Shown here: positions 35,478 through 44,592 of the stretch, piece by piece | How the letters are laid out: the number at the start of each line of letters is the position of its first letter | Position numbering within the stretch: position 1 is the first letter of the stretch | From: Microcystis viridis FACHB-1342 | Lineage (GTDB): Bacteria > Cyanobacteriota > Cyanobacteriia > Cyanobacteriales > Microcystaceae | NCBI RefSeq assembly: GCF_014698335.1 | Contig: NZ_JACJSV010000019.1 | Span: 1-62,002 of the forward strand | DNA length: 62,002 nucleotides | Direction of reading: 5' to 3' | Notes under the pieces: model-generated | Told to the model about the DNA's origin: nothing | Database searches by the model: none | What the model saw: the letters and a program-made list of their open reading frames with translations, nothing else | Position numbers and translations under genes: made by a program

Positions 35478-36761
35478 TCAAGAGGGCAATTGTTTAAAAT
35501 CAAAATTTGTCTCTTTACCCTTGACAGATGGCTCGGTTTGTGCTATGCGATTAGCCATTTGTACCAGATCCACTCCGGTAGCTTGACGCAATTGTTCAGC
35601 AAAGGCAGTCATTTTCGGGACAAGATTACCATCACCTCCGTCCACTACCGTCACCGTTTGCACCTGCACTTCTGGGACACTAGCGACCATTAATTTAAGC
35701 AATAACTCCAATTTTTGGTATAAAAAGATGTTTTTAGCGTTATTTCCCGCTCCTTGCCAAGATGCCGCCAGTTTTTTGGTTCCTTCCGCTTGCGCTTTCC
35801 CCTGTTCGATAATTTTGGCTGCTTCCCCCCGGGCTTTTGCGATCGCTTGTTGACATTCCGCGGCCGCAGGGGCGATCACATCTGCCTGTAATTGCTGTTT
35901 CACCTGCTTAATTCGGGCAGTTTGTACCGCCACTTCTGCCTGTACTTTAGCTAAATCGGACATAACCACCGATTCTACCTCGGCAATCATGGCGCCGCGC
36001 TTAGTTTGAGTGTCGCGCACCCGTTTTTCTGCGTCAGCTTTGGCTATTTCTAAATCTTTTTGGATACGACGCAAAGCGGTTAGGCGTAGATTCTCGGAAT
36101 CCTTGATAATCGATGTTTTTCGGGCTTTTGCTTCTGCTATCCGGGCATCTCTCTGTAATTCGGCTTTTTGCTTCCGTCCGATCGAATCGAGATAACGCAC
36201 CTCATCGGAAATATTCTGGATCTGCAAACTATCCAAAACTAAACCCAATTTTTCCAGATCCTGTTCCGCTTCTTCTAGGAGACTTTTAGCGAAAGCAATC
36301 TGATCGGAGTTTGCTTGTTCTGGGGTTAAATTCGCCAGGACACCGCGCAAATTGCCCTCGAGGGTTTCTTTAGCCAGTTGTTCGATTTCCTTGCGTTTCT
36401 TGCCCAATAAACGCTCGATCGCATTATGAATAATCGGTTCCTCCCCAGCGATTTTAATATTCGCCACCCCGGTGACGATCAACGGCACACCGCCCTTAGA
36501 ATAGGCATTAACCACCCTGAGATCGATGATCATGTTGGTCAAGTCCATTCGATACACTTGTTCTAGCATCGGTAAACGAATACTGCTGCCCCCTTTTACC
36601 AAACGATAACCGATGGTTTTGCCCGTGGCCGTGGGACGACGACTACCGGCAAAAATTAAAACTTCACTCGGTTGACAGATGTGATAATAGTTACGGATGA
36701 CTAATAAACCCGCACCTGTCCCTAAACCGAAAACTCCCAGTAAAACAGCGATAATTTCCAT
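35478..36761 (-). CDS. Flotillin-family (SPFH/band 7) protein
   Basis: About 427 aa from the ATG at 36761 (MEIIAVLLGVFG); a longer frame to 36842 has a non-hydrophobic lead that I judge untranslated. One N-terminal membrane helix is followed by an SPFH domain (VLIFAGSRRPTATGKTIGYR, GVANIKIAGEEPIIHNAIER). A long Ala/Glu-rich coiled coil (about 200-350) and a QVQTVTVVDGG segment follow. Flotillins scaffold membrane microdomains. Its 3' end abuts the repeat block. Confidence 0.87.
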   Translation of the reverse strand: MEIIAVLLGVFGLGTGAGLLVIRNYYHICQPSEVLIFAGSRRPTATGKTIGYRLVKGGSSIRLPMLEQVYRMDLTNMIIDLRVVNAYSKGGVPLIVTGVANIKIAGEEPIIHNAIERLLGKKRKEIEQLAKETLEGNLRGVLANLTPEQANSDQIAFAKSLLEEAEQDLEKLGLVLDSLQIQNISDEVRYLDSIGRKQKAELQRDARIAEAKARKTSIIKDSENLRLTALRRIQKDLEIAKADAEKRVRDTQTKRGAMIAEVESVVMSDLAKVQAEVAVQTARIKQVKQQLQADVIAPAAAECQQAIAKARGEAAKIIEQGKAQAEGTKKLAASWQGAGNNAKNIFLYQKLELLLKLMVASVPEVQVQTVTVVDGGDGNLVPKMTAFAEQLRQATGVDLVQMANRIAQTEPSVKGKETNFDFKQLPS

Positions 36762-36886
36762 AGATTTTATGTGGGTGAAATTGGTGATTATCTTTACTTT
36801 TAGCCAATCGACTCTCTGGCTGGTTGATTTTTTGGGGGTCATCGATATTAAACTAAAAAGTAAAGCTTAGACAGCCTATCTTTATC

Positions 36887-38401
36887 ATGCCAGATCAGCC
36901 AATCTCGATCGCCCAATACTACCACGAGCGGACCAAATACGACCCCCAGACGATCGCTTCAAAAAGTAAAGGTCTTGATTGGAGTCAACAACCCTATCCT
37001 TTCAAAGAATACAAAATCGGTCAGACTTTCGATCTCAAACCCTACCTCTCCCGTCAAATAGTTCCCCAGAAAGGAGACTTTTGGCGACGTATATCGCGAA
37101 TTTTGGGCTGTAGCTATGGATTAACTGCCAAAATCGCCACTATGGGTAGTCCCTTGTACCTGCGTTCTGCACCCTCTGCTGGTGGATTATACCCCGCCGA
37201 GGTCTATCTGATCTCCCGTGGCACGGAATTTTTACCCGCCGGTCTCTACAGTTATCAAGGTCAAAGTCACTCGCTGCTTTTATTCTGGGAAAGTGATGTC
37301 TGGACGAACCTACAATCTGCTTGTTTCTGGAATCCTGTTTTAGAAAATACCGATATCGCTTTAGTTACCAGTGCCATTTTTTATCGATCCGCTTGGCGCT
37401 ACGAGGATCGAGCCTATCGGCGTATTTTCCTCGATACAGGGCATTTATTGGGCAATATTGAGCTATCAGCCTCGATTAATGACTATCGCGCTCATTTAAT
37501 CGGTGGTTTTAACGATAGTCAGATGAATGAATTGCTTTATCTTGATTCCGAGAAAGAAAGTGTCATGACGGTGATTCCTTTGGCAGATCTGCTCAATATC
37601 CGGCAAAATCTCCCCCCTAGTACCACGGCACTCCCTTCGACAACCACGACTCTTTATCCCAAAATTGCCGAGGGGGAATTATTAAACTCTCTACACCAAG
37701 CCACTATCATAGCCACAGATGAGAAGATAGAAGCAAATATTACCCCGTCTAATTGGGAAGATAAATATAATTTTCCTTTTTGTCTAAAAGTTTCGGTGAC
37801 ATCCCGTCCCGTCAATTGGGGGGAAGATTTAATCGATCTGGAAAGTACGATGCTTAAACGCAGATCTACCCGCGCTTATAGTGGTGCTAGTCTCAGTTTA
37901 GACGAATTGCGAGCGCTGCTGCATTTTACCTATCAACCCCAAGATTATGCCGACCAAAATCTCGATCCCAATCCCGATTATTTTGCTCTGGATTTATTGG
38001 AAACTTTTATCGCTGTTTCGGCAGTAACCGGATTAGAGGAAGGCTGTTATTATTATGCTCCTAAAGCCCAAGAATTGCGGCAAATTCGCTTTAAAAATTT
38101 CCGGCAAGAGTTACATTATCTCTGTTTAGGTCAGGATTTGGGACGAGATGCGGCCGCTGTGGTTTTTCATACGGCGGATCTGTCAAAAGCAGTGGCTAAA
38201 TATGGCGATCGAGTCTATCGTTATCTTCATGCAGATGCGGGTCATTTGGGACAGAGATTAAATTTAGCGGCTATTCATCTGGGGTTAGGGGTTAGTGGTA
38301 TCGGTGGTTTTTTTGATGATCAAGTTAATGAAGTGTTAGGAATTCCCTCCGATGAAGCAGTTATCTATATCACTACTTTAGGCCGACCAAAAGTTTTTTA
38401 A
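36887..38401 (+). CDS. SagB/ThcOx-family FMN oxidoreductase, tandem nitroreductase domains
   Basis: 504 aa with two nitroreductase-like halves. The N-terminal half contains LYLRSAPSAGGLYPAEVYLI; the C-terminal half begins LKRRSTRAYSGASLSLDELRAL and ends with HLGLGVSGIGGFFDDQVNEVLG. The family includes oxidases that convert azolines to azoles in RiPPs, but many stand-alone members have other roles. No precursor peptide or cyclodehydratase lies next to it. It converges on the putative biosynthetic operon, separated by a hairpin region. Confidence 0.8.
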   Translation: MPDQPISIAQYYHERTKYDPQTIASKSKGLDWSQQPYPFKEYKIGQTFDLKPYLSRQIVPQKGDFWRRISRILGCSYGLTAKIATMGSPLYLRSAPSAGGLYPAEVYLISRGTEFLPAGLYSYQGQSHSLLLFWESDVWTNLQSACFWNPVLENTDIALVTSAIFYRSAWRYEDRAYRRIFLDTGHLLGNIELSASINDYRAHLIGGFNDSQMNELLYLDSEKESVMTVIPLADLLNIRQNLPPSTTALPSTTTTLYPKIAEGELLNSLHQATIIATDEKIEANITPSNWEDKYNFPFCLKVSVTSRPVNWGEDLIDLESTMLKRRSTRAYSGASLSLDELRALLHFTYQPQDYADQNLDPNPDYFALDLLETFIAVSAVTGLEEGCYYYAPKAQELRQIRFKNFRQELHYLCLGQDLGRDAAAVVFHTADLSKAVAKYGDRVYRYLHADAGHLGQRLNLAAIHLGLGVSGIGGFFDDQVNEVLGIPSDEAVIYITTLGRPKVF

Positions 38402-38412
38402 GGTGAGTTTGA

Positions 38413-38470
38413 ACCCCTGAAGGGGTGACAAGGAGGCATCTGTCATCGTACTCTGTACCTTGACAGATGC
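38413..38470. terminator. Bidirectional terminator region
   Basis: ACCCCT-GA-AGGGGT (38413-38426) is a tight hairpin. GCATCTGTCA (38436-38445) is the exact complement of TGACAGATGC (38461-38470) with a 15-base loop. It lies between the 3' ends of the SagB gene and the dioxygenase gene, as expected for a shared terminator. Confidence 0.65.
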
Positions 38471-38495
38471 ACTTTCTCGCTGGGACGTATTTTGT

Positions 38496-39413
38496 TTAAA
38501 GGTTAATCCAACTACGCACCATTTGTCGAGGTTTTCCTGAATTTTTAAAAGCGGTTCTATTGTGGCATAAAAAGCGATTATTAACGTAAAATATATCACC
38601 TTTTTTCATTTTGAAGCGGACTGTATTTTCCGGTTCTGAAAAAAAGTTGTCGATGATGTCAAGTGTTTTTGTGATAGCTTCCGGTTGCGCTATTTCTAGT
38701 TTGGAGTAAGCAACTTCAATCCAGTACCGCATATAACGAAAAACCAGACCCCGAGAATCTGTTGAGAATAAGGGGAAATTATTATTTTGAATAGCTTCTT
38801 GAGAATTAATCTCTCCAGGGGTAATCACATCCCGCGCCAAAGGTTCGTAGAGACAGGGAACTAGGTCTGTATGGTGTTGCCAGAAATATTGATACAAATT
38901 GGCGGCGTTTACTACCAGGGAATCTCCTCCCTCATCCGCGGCAGCAAGACAGAGTAAGCCAACAATATCAGGGAAGTAGTTTTTGGCTGTACTATCGGTA
39001 TGATAGCCAGTTTCTGCATTCGTCATCGAAACGGGTATAGCTTCTTTAGTGTAATCCATTCCTCGATCGATTACATCAAAAAAATAGCCATAGCGGTGGT
39101 TTAGCAGTCCAAAAATGCGAGAAATAAAAGCATAAATTAACCGCATTTCTATTTCTGTTAATTCCGGTTCTAATCGGAAAATAATTATGCCTGGTTCCTG
39201 GAGCAATTTCTCACGAAACGGCAGGAAAAAGTCAAGATTTTTATTAACTGTTTGCCGTCCTATTTCGTTGGGTTTGTCAAGCCATCTCTGATTGCTTGTT
39301 TTTAGTAAATCTGAGACTAATGATTCTGGTACATGAAAAAATAGTTGAGAAGGATCAGGCAATTTTTTCCAAGTCAGTAATGAAATATTAGGATCAGAAA
39401 TCGGTATAATCAT
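38496..39413 (-). CDS. TauD/TfdA-type Fe(II)/2-oxoglutarate dioxygenase
   Basis: 305 aa. The facial triad is visible: H138 and D140 in GYHTDSTAKNYFPD, and H284 in FLCHNRTAFKN, followed by a conserved arginine (R296 or R300 in KPRQMVRSW) for 2-oxoglutarate. It probably hydroxylates or otherwise oxidises a small molecule. Its ATG overlaps the preceding methyltransferase stop by 4 bases, so the two are translationally coupled. It is the last gene of the three-gene operon, followed by a terminator. Substrate unknown. Confidence 0.82.
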   Translation of the reverse strand: MIIPISDPNISLLTWKKLPDPSQLFFHVPESLVSDLLKTSNQRWLDKPNEIGRQTVNKNLDFFLPFREKLLQEPGIIIFRLEPELTEIEMRLIYAFISRIFGLLNHRYGYFFDVIDRGMDYTKEAIPVSMTNAETGYHTDSTAKNYFPDIVGLLCLAAADEGGDSLVVNAANLYQYFWQHHTDLVPCLYEPLARDVITPGEINSQEAIQNNNFPLFSTDSRGLVFRYMRYWIEVAYSKLEIAQPEAITKTLDIIDNFFSEPENTVRFKMKKGDIFYVNNRFLCHNRTAFKNSGKPRQMVRSWINL

Positions 39414-40171
39414 TTTTGAATCTTGAAGGCAACGTGAAGGGGAAGGTCAATGAGCGGAGTAAAAAATTCTGGGTCTAGTTCTAAATGTTCCTGATTAATT
39501 TTTAGTTCATAAACTTCTGGCATTTTTGTGAATGCTGCTAAACGAAGAGATGTGAAGTAATCTTCCATAGTTTTATGAACACATTGCACGGCGACGGCTT
39601 TTCTATCTCGGCGCCAAATCTCACCGGGGAATAATTGATCGCGTCCAGAAAAATAGCCAGCTTTCGGTTTAAAATAAAAGGGAAACTTATCTTTTTTCAG
39701 AAAAGGTAAAGAGGGATGGGGGACGGCGAACAGGAAATAGCCACCGAATTTCAAAAGTTGGTAGGCTTTCTGCAGCGTGCTAATAGTTTCTGAAACATTT
39801 AAGTAGTTGAACAGGAACATAGCCAGAACTAAATCGTATTGTTCGGACTCAGTGACCGCAAAATCACGAATATCACCAGTTTCATAAGAAACATTAGTAA
39901 TCTGATACTCGTTTTTTTGAATCAAGGCCTGCTCGATCATTTGCGATGAAATATCAATCCCATGAACATATTGAGCGCCTCGGTTAATTAACTCTCTTCC
40001 TACATAACCTTCCCCACAGCCTAGATCTAATATATTCTTGTTGACAATCGGTTCACATAAATCAATGACAAACGGACGCGCAGAGTAATCAGAAAGCAAA
40101 ATCGGTTCTACTCGTTTCCAGTCTGCTGCGCTTTCTTCGTAAAGTTTTTTGGTTTCTTGTGTTGCTTTCAT
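39410..40171 (-). CDS. Class I SAM-dependent methyltransferase (operon member)
   Basis: 253 aa with a complete SAM-binding motif, NILDLGCGEGYVGRELINRG, then HGIDISSQMIEQA and YDLVLAMFLFNYLNVSE. The C-terminal part (PFYFKPKAGYFSGRDQLF) is not diagnostic. It sits 26 bases after the HDO-cupin gene and overlaps the dioxygenase by 4 bases. Substrate unknown, possibly an amino-acid-derived nitrogen or oxygen. Confidence 0.85.
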   Translation of the reverse strand: MKATQETKKLYEESAADWKRVEPILLSDYSARPFVIDLCEPIVNKNILDLGCGEGYVGRELINRGAQYVHGIDISSQMIEQALIQKNEYQITNVSYETGDIRDFAVTESEQYDLVLAMFLFNYLNVSETISTLQKAYQLLKFGGYFLFAVPHPSLPFLKKDKFPFYFKPKAGYFSGRDQLFPGEIWRRDRKAVAVQCVHKTMEDYFTSLRLAAFTKMPEVYELKINQEHLELDPEFFTPLIDLPLHVAFKIQK

Positions 40172-40197
40172 ACCTATCTAACGGGATAAAATTTGCA

Positions 40198-41709
40198 CTA
40201 ATTTTGTTTTAGTCTAGCACTGTGTAAGTAATTACCCATAAAACTTTTACCAGTTAATCCAAAATCAGCTATCGCCAGAAAAATTAGCTCTTCTTCTCCT
40301 AAGTTCACAGATTGATGCACACACCAACGGGGAATAACAGCAAAAGTACCCGGTTCGACTTCGTTTTCGTATTGATCAACAATAACTTTTCCTTGACCCT
40401 GAAGAAATACAAATACGGTTTCATGTGCGTGTTTGTGCATTTCATTCGCCTTTCCTGGCTTGACTATAACTAGGCGTGCATCTAAAACTTCTAGAGCAAA
40501 TGGCAGGCGAAATACGTTAAAATCAATATTGAGTTTATCAACCTTATTGTTGTACAAAGCCTCTAAGTTGCTGGCCCTGATTGTTGAAATAAGCTCTTTA
40601 CCTTCTTGGACATGAGTTAGGCTTTTTTGTTCATTAATTTTTTCGGTCAATGCTCCCAGTCGCAGCGTTTGAAAATCATGGTAAAGTTGTGATGCAAGCC
40701 TTAATATTGTTGGAGAGCATTGGCATTCACCAGATGGATTTTCAAGCCAATCTAGCAAGTTCAGAACTTCTTCCCTGTGCTTTTCCCTTTGCATCCCGTA
40801 TAGCAAAAGTGAACTCAATCCGGGTAGTAGTTTTTCCCCTGGAACAGTAGATAAGTCTTCCGTCAATCCAATCCGCACATCATTGATTTGATGCAATAAA
40901 AGTTCCTGTTCCTGATTAGACAGCCTTTTGCCTTTAATCATTTTAGTCAAAAGCGTAACAATCTTGAGTTGGTCTGATGATATCAAAGATTTATCTAGTG
41001 CCAACGCACGTTCATACATATTGTCCCAGTAAGCAGCACGTAGATTTAAGGCTTTTAACATTCCTTTGCGTAATTCCAGAACAGCTTGTTCGCTTTCGCT
41101 GGCTAATTCCCTAGCAATCTCAACTAAAGTTAAGCTGTGTTCATCCTCCACTTCTGTATGTAAAGGAAAAAATACATATTGCTCCAAGGATAATGATGTA
41201 TGGTTTTTAATCGCTTCAATAATGTGTTTGTAGATAAATTTAACCACAGATTCAGTCCCTAAACCTATGGCTCCAATAGCTTCGAGTGGACTTCCATTCT
41301 GGAGCAGCGATAAGAATGATTCACGCCAGATTTCTACTTCAACACAAGGCTTTTGCGTGCTATCTACTCCCATAGCTTCTTGAAAACGCTTGAATAACTG
41401 TGGGTGAGGAATTTCCTGTACCCACTCGTCTTTAATACCTAATTTACGGATTGCTTCCAGATATTCATCCTGTAGATGTCCGGTTTCTTCAGCTAAGTTC
41501 TCCAGCAGGTGATTTCGATGAGTGGGATTTTCTAGCTTTGATATTACTGCTGTTAAATAGCGGGAAAACCAGTCACTATAAGCTCCATATTGACTGGCAA
41601 AATCTTTCAGAACTTCATCAATATGTTGAAATTCTCCTTTTTCTAAAGCAAGTAAATACGGGTGATTAATTGCTCGATGGCTTAGTGCTTCCTTGATTAA
41701 GTTTTCCAT
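40198..41709 (-). CDS. Heme-oxygenase-like diiron oxidase fused to a cupin
   Basis: 503 aa. Residues 1-240 are an all-helical heme-oxygenase-like domain with a plausible diiron ligand set: E74/E75 and H78 in NLAEETGHLQDE, E153 in GLGTESVVKF, then H184, E188 and H191 in PLHTEVEDEHSL. The H-x3-E/D-x2-H spacing matches that recalled for SznF and related N-oxygenases. Residues 245-390 are helical. Residues 400-480 are a cupin with H425, H427 and E430 in MHKHAHETVFVF, and H465 in PRWCVHQSVN. SznF also joins these two metal domains, but with the helical region first. GGGAATGAG precedes the ATG. Probably a metal-dependent oxygenase of small-molecule biosynthesis. Confidence 0.75.
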   Translation of the reverse strand: MENLIKEALSHRAINHPYLLALEKGEFQHIDEVLKDFASQYGAYSDWFSRYLTAVISKLENPTHRNHLLENLAEETGHLQDEYLEAIRKLGIKDEWVQEIPHPQLFKRFQEAMGVDSTQKPCVEVEIWRESFLSLLQNGSPLEAIGAIGLGTESVVKFIYKHIIEAIKNHTSLSLEQYVFFPLHTEVEDEHSLTLVEIARELASESEQAVLELRKGMLKALNLRAAYWDNMYERALALDKSLISSDQLKIVTLLTKMIKGKRLSNQEQELLLHQINDVRIGLTEDLSTVPGEKLLPGLSSLLLYGMQREKHREEVLNLLDWLENPSGECQCSPTILRLASQLYHDFQTLRLGALTEKINEQKSLTHVQEGKELISTIRASNLEALYNNKVDKLNIDFNVFRLPFALEVLDARLVIVKPGKANEMHKHAHETVFVFLQGQGKVIVDQYENEVEPGTFAVIPRWCVHQSVNLGEEELIFLAIADFGLTGKSFMGNYLHSARLKQN

Positions 41710-41743
41710 TTTTTCTCATTCCCCGATAGCCGCCCCTTTTTAA

Positions 41744-41772
41744 ATACTATCACAAAATTGGCCAATTGTCGA
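41744..41772 (-). promoter_or_regulatory. Promoter with a 12-bp palindromic operator for the three-gene operon
   Basis: On the minus strand, TCGACA (41772-41767) and TAGTAT (41749-41744) are 17 bases apart and resemble -35 and -10 boxes. The perfect palindrome AATTGGCCAATT (41756-41767) fills part of the spacer and touches the -35 box, a typical repressor position. It is 35 bases upstream of the ATG at 41709. Confidence 0.45.
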
Positions 41773-41904
41773 TAGCGTTTGAGATGCGCTCATTCTGGGT
41801 TAAATATAACCAGGCTGACAGTTTTCCTTCGGGTTATCTCAGAAGGATTAAGTATAAACCACAGAGGCACAAAGAACACAGAGAGGAAGATAGAGTGTTC
41901 TTGA

Positions 41905-42303
41905 TTAAGATTCTCTCAGATTTTCCCTCTCTAATTCGATTAAATTATCGATTTTTTTTAGCTTGGCATCCCCAGCAAGATAACCGATACCGCGATGTAA
42001 ATGTAAGCGAAATTGTTGAGTTAGAGTTTCTTTATCGGTTCCTAATCCGTCTTGATGACAACGTTGTTTGAGGGCAATTAAGAAAATATCGGCCATTTCT
42101 CCCCCGAATACTTTCCAAGATAATTCTACATTGCTATCGGCAGGAATGGGAACGGGAGAGGGGAGACTCGGTTCAGCAAGGGAACGACAAAAAGCCCAAC
42201 GACAGAGGATATTCCATTGGTCAATTTTGGTGTAGCGTTTTAATTTTATGAGGCTATCTTTGGCGGTTTGAGATAGTCGAAAACGTTCGATCGGTGATTC
42301 CAT
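41905..42303 (-). CDS. dndE: DNA sulfur modification protein DndE
   Basis: 132 aa, recognised as DndE (DUF1832). It has FRLSQTAKDSLIKLKRYTK, WNILCRWAFCRSLAEPSLP, the tetramer-type GGEMADIFLIALKQRC segment and the C-terminal FRLHLHRGIGYLAGD. DndE binds nicked DNA and works with DndB/C/D in phosphorothioate modification. None of dndB or dndC is beside it; dndD is 9 kb away on the same strand, with an unrelated operon between. Upstream DNA (42304-42475) has no other dnd gene. Confidence 0.85.
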   Translation of the reverse strand: MESPIERFRLSQTAKDSLIKLKRYTKIDQWNILCRWAFCRSLAEPSLPSPVPIPADSNVELSWKVFGGEMADIFLIALKQRCHQDGLGTDKETLTQQFRLHLHRGIGYLAGDAKLKKIDNLIELERENLRES

Positions 42304-42475
42304 AATCTATAATTTTACCTCGCTCTGACTGATGATAGAATAGTTAGTCCTTCTCAATCCTGTTTAATAGGAGAGTGGAAAGTGCGGTCACTCCTCATCT
42401 TACAAAGACAGTGATCGCTTTTACTTTTGATATTCTGATGGGAGAATAAAACAGCCCTACTTGATAAAGGGAGTG

Positions 42476-42500
42476 TCTGACAGTTTTTAACACCTAACTA
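42476..42500. repeat. Short dispersed repeat, copy 2 (uninterrupted)
   Basis: It matches 369-393 at 24 of 25 bases and then continues CTTAATAATGG with no element inserted. It shows what the insertion target of the MITE at 394-607 looked like. Confidence 0.65.
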
Positions 42501-42517
42501 CTTAATAATGGGTTTCC

Positions 42518-42775
42518 TTATTTTTCCAAACGGACCACATACCATTGTAGATAACCCTCCTCACCCAGGTCTAACTCGCAGTAATTATCGCGCAGATAGA
42601 GAGCTTTTTCCTCAAAACTAGAGAATTTTGCCAATTGTCGAGGACAAATCTCCGGTTTTGCGGCGATTAAATCTTTTAACTTATCGCGTAACTGGTCGGG
42701 AGTCTGGAATTGTTCAGGTTGATCGGCCTCAAGGACAAGAAAATAGTCCCCTTGATACATAATAGAATCGGGCAT
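42518..42775 (-). CDS. CRR7-like NDH-1 assembly protein
   Basis: 85 aa. Ends with EEGYLQWYVVRLEK, preceded by LYLRDNYCELDLGEEG, and starts MPDSIMYQGDYFLVLEADQPEQF. This pattern matches the chlororespiratory reduction 7 family, which supports assembly or activity of the photosynthetic NDH-1 complex. Cytoplasmic; monocistronic. Diverges from selO. Confidence 0.75.
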   Translation of the reverse strand: MPDSIMYQGDYFLVLEADQPEQFQTPDQLRDKLKDLIAAKPEICPRQLAKFSSFEEKALYLRDNYCELDLGEEGYLQWYVVRLEK

Positions 42776-42857
42776 CGCTGTTTGATAGTCTCAGTAGGAA
42801 AATTTTTTGGCTATCTTTATCACTTTATCGCCTCAACGCTCGATCGACACCACCACT

Positions 42858-44282
42858 ATGACAGACCATCTCACCAATCCCTTTCTCAGTCTCCCTTCCG
42901 AAAGCGCCATGCAGGACTTGGGGGACCAATACTACGATCAAGTTGCGGCTGCGGATTTTCCCCGTCATATCCTTCGTTTTCGCAATGATGCTTTATTACC
43001 TTTGGTGGGAATTCAGCCAGAATTAACCTTAGATGAGCATTTTATCGAGGCTTTTGGTAAATTTCAAGCCCTTACCCCCTTTTTAGCCCTGCGTTACCAC
43101 GGTTATCAATTTGGCGAGTATAATCCTTTTTTGGGAGATGGTCGCGGTTTTCTCTACGGTCAAGTTAGGGGTATTGATGGCAAATTATACGATTTTGGTA
43201 CGAAAGGATCGGGACGGACCCCCTATTCCCGTCATGCGGACGGTAGGTTAACTCTCAAGGGTGGAGTTAGAGAAGTCTTAGCCGGGGAAGCTTTACGCAG
43301 TTTAGGGGTGAATACCTCTCGCTGTTTGAGTTTGGTGGAAACGGGGGAACCCCTCTGGCGTGGTGATGAACCTTCCCCGACGCGATCTTCGGTGATGATT
43401 CGAGTTAGTAATTCTCATATTCGTTTCGGGACTTTTGAGCGTTTATTTCATATTAAACGTGCCGATTTAATTAAAAGACTCCTCGATCATGTGATTATTT
43501 ATTATTATCCTGAAATCGATCCCCAAGATAGCGATCGCCATTTAAAATTTTACGATGTTTTGATTGAAAGAACCGCTAAATTAGCAGCCCAATGGATGTC
43601 CGCAGGTTTTTGTCATGGGGTTCTCAATACCGATAATATGTCAATTACTGGGGAAAGTTTTGATTATGGTCCCTACGCTTTTATTCCTTACTATAACCCC
43701 CAATTTACGGCGGCCTATTTCGACTACGGTGGTCGTTATAGTTACGGTAATCAGCCTTTTATCTGTCGTTTAAATCTAGAGTTACTGCAATCTCCCCTGG
43801 CCATGGTTGTCTCCTTGTTAGAGTTAGATATGGCCTTGGCTAACTATGACCAGCACTACAATTTTTATTATCAAAAAATGATGCTTAAAAAGTTAGGTTT
43901 TGAGGATATTTTTACTCCCGAATCTGCTTTACTGGTTAGCAAAACTGTGGAAGTTCTCCAAGAAACTGGCCTCGGTTATCACGAATTTTTCTATCAATTA
44001 AGTGAACAATTTAATTACGGTTGGCGAGAAAATAGTTCTCTAATTCTTGAAAATATGGATTTACCGAAAGCTGATTGGCAACGTTGGCGAGAGTTATATA
44101 GTTTGGTCTTAAATCAATTACCCCTAGATTCCTTGTCTCAAATTGACGACACTTTAACGCATTATAATCCTAAAACCGCTTTACTTAGACCGCTAATCGA
44201 ATCGGTTTGGGAAGCAATTACCTCTAAAGACGATTGGCAACCTTTCCACGAATTAGTGATAAAATTACAAAATAAACAGTAA
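42858..44282 (+). CDS. selO: SelO-type protein adenylyltransferase (YdiU family)
   Basis: About 474 aa from ATG 42858; a TTG at 42807 would extend it by 17 residues and is less likely. It is a pseudokinase that transfers AMP from ATP to proteins. Features: [55 protein letters not shown] (nucleotide pocket), [15 protein letters not shown], and [22 protein letters not shown] (metal-binding Asn/Asp). Complete and probably active in redox or stress adjustment. Confidence 0.9.
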   Translation: MTDHLTNPFLSLPSESAMQDLGDQYYDQVAAADFPRHILRFRNDALLPLVGIQPELTLDEHFIEAFGKFQALTPFLALRYHGYQFGEYNPFLGDGRGFLYGQVRGIDGKLYDFGTKGSGRTPYSRHADGRLTLKGGVREVLAGEALRSLGVNTSRCLSLVETGEPLWRGDEPSPTRSSVMIRVSNSHIRFGTFERLFHIKRADLIKRLLDHVIIYYYPEIDPQDSDRHLKFYDVLIERTAKLAAQWMSAGFCHGVLNTDNMSITGESFDYGPYAFIPYYNPQFTAAYFDYGGRYSYGNQPFICRLNLELLQSPLAMVVSLLELDMALANYDQHYNFYYQKMMLKKLGFEDIFTPESALLVSKTVEVLQETGLGYHEFFYQLSEQFNYGWRENSSLILENMDLPKADWQRWRELYSLVLNQLPLDSLSQIDDTLTHYNPKTALLRPLIESVWEAITSKDDWQPFHELVIKLQNKQ

Positions 44283-44592
44283 TTAAGTAATAAGTAGTGA
44301 TCAAAATTAATTTCTTGGTTAGAATAGGCAAGAGGTAGTTAAATATGTGTAATTAATTATCTCTAGCTACTTATTTAGGTCATTTCCTAAAATGCGTTGG
44401 ACAAAAATTGACCAGACTTGGCGATCGCTGTTTCCTCTCCAATCATTAAGAGTGTCAAAATAATAGTAAAGTTTTGTGACAAAGTGCAGTCAGCTCTAAG
44501 AATCTTTGCTAGAATTCTAGAAAGCTTCTGTGATAAGTCTCCTTAAAAGAGATTGTTTGCAGTAAACTAATCTGGCTAACACGCTTTTGGGT
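44283..44592. other. Non-coding gap after selO
   Basis: 310 bases of AT-rich DNA with no open frame of note and no strong hairpin. It leads into the phased repeat array at 44593. Confidence 0.5.

Noticed and set aside
35296-35481. Minus-strand frame of 61 codons
   Set aside because: Also just heptamer repeats read as protein.
36887-38401. SagB-type oxidoreductase as part of a RiPP cluster
   Set aside because: No cyclodehydratase, precursor peptide or transporter lies beside it, and it is convergent to the neighbouring operon.
41766-42071. Plus-strand frame of 101 codons
   Set aside because: It is antisense to dndE and contains a dispersed CACAGAGG repeat; no protein features.
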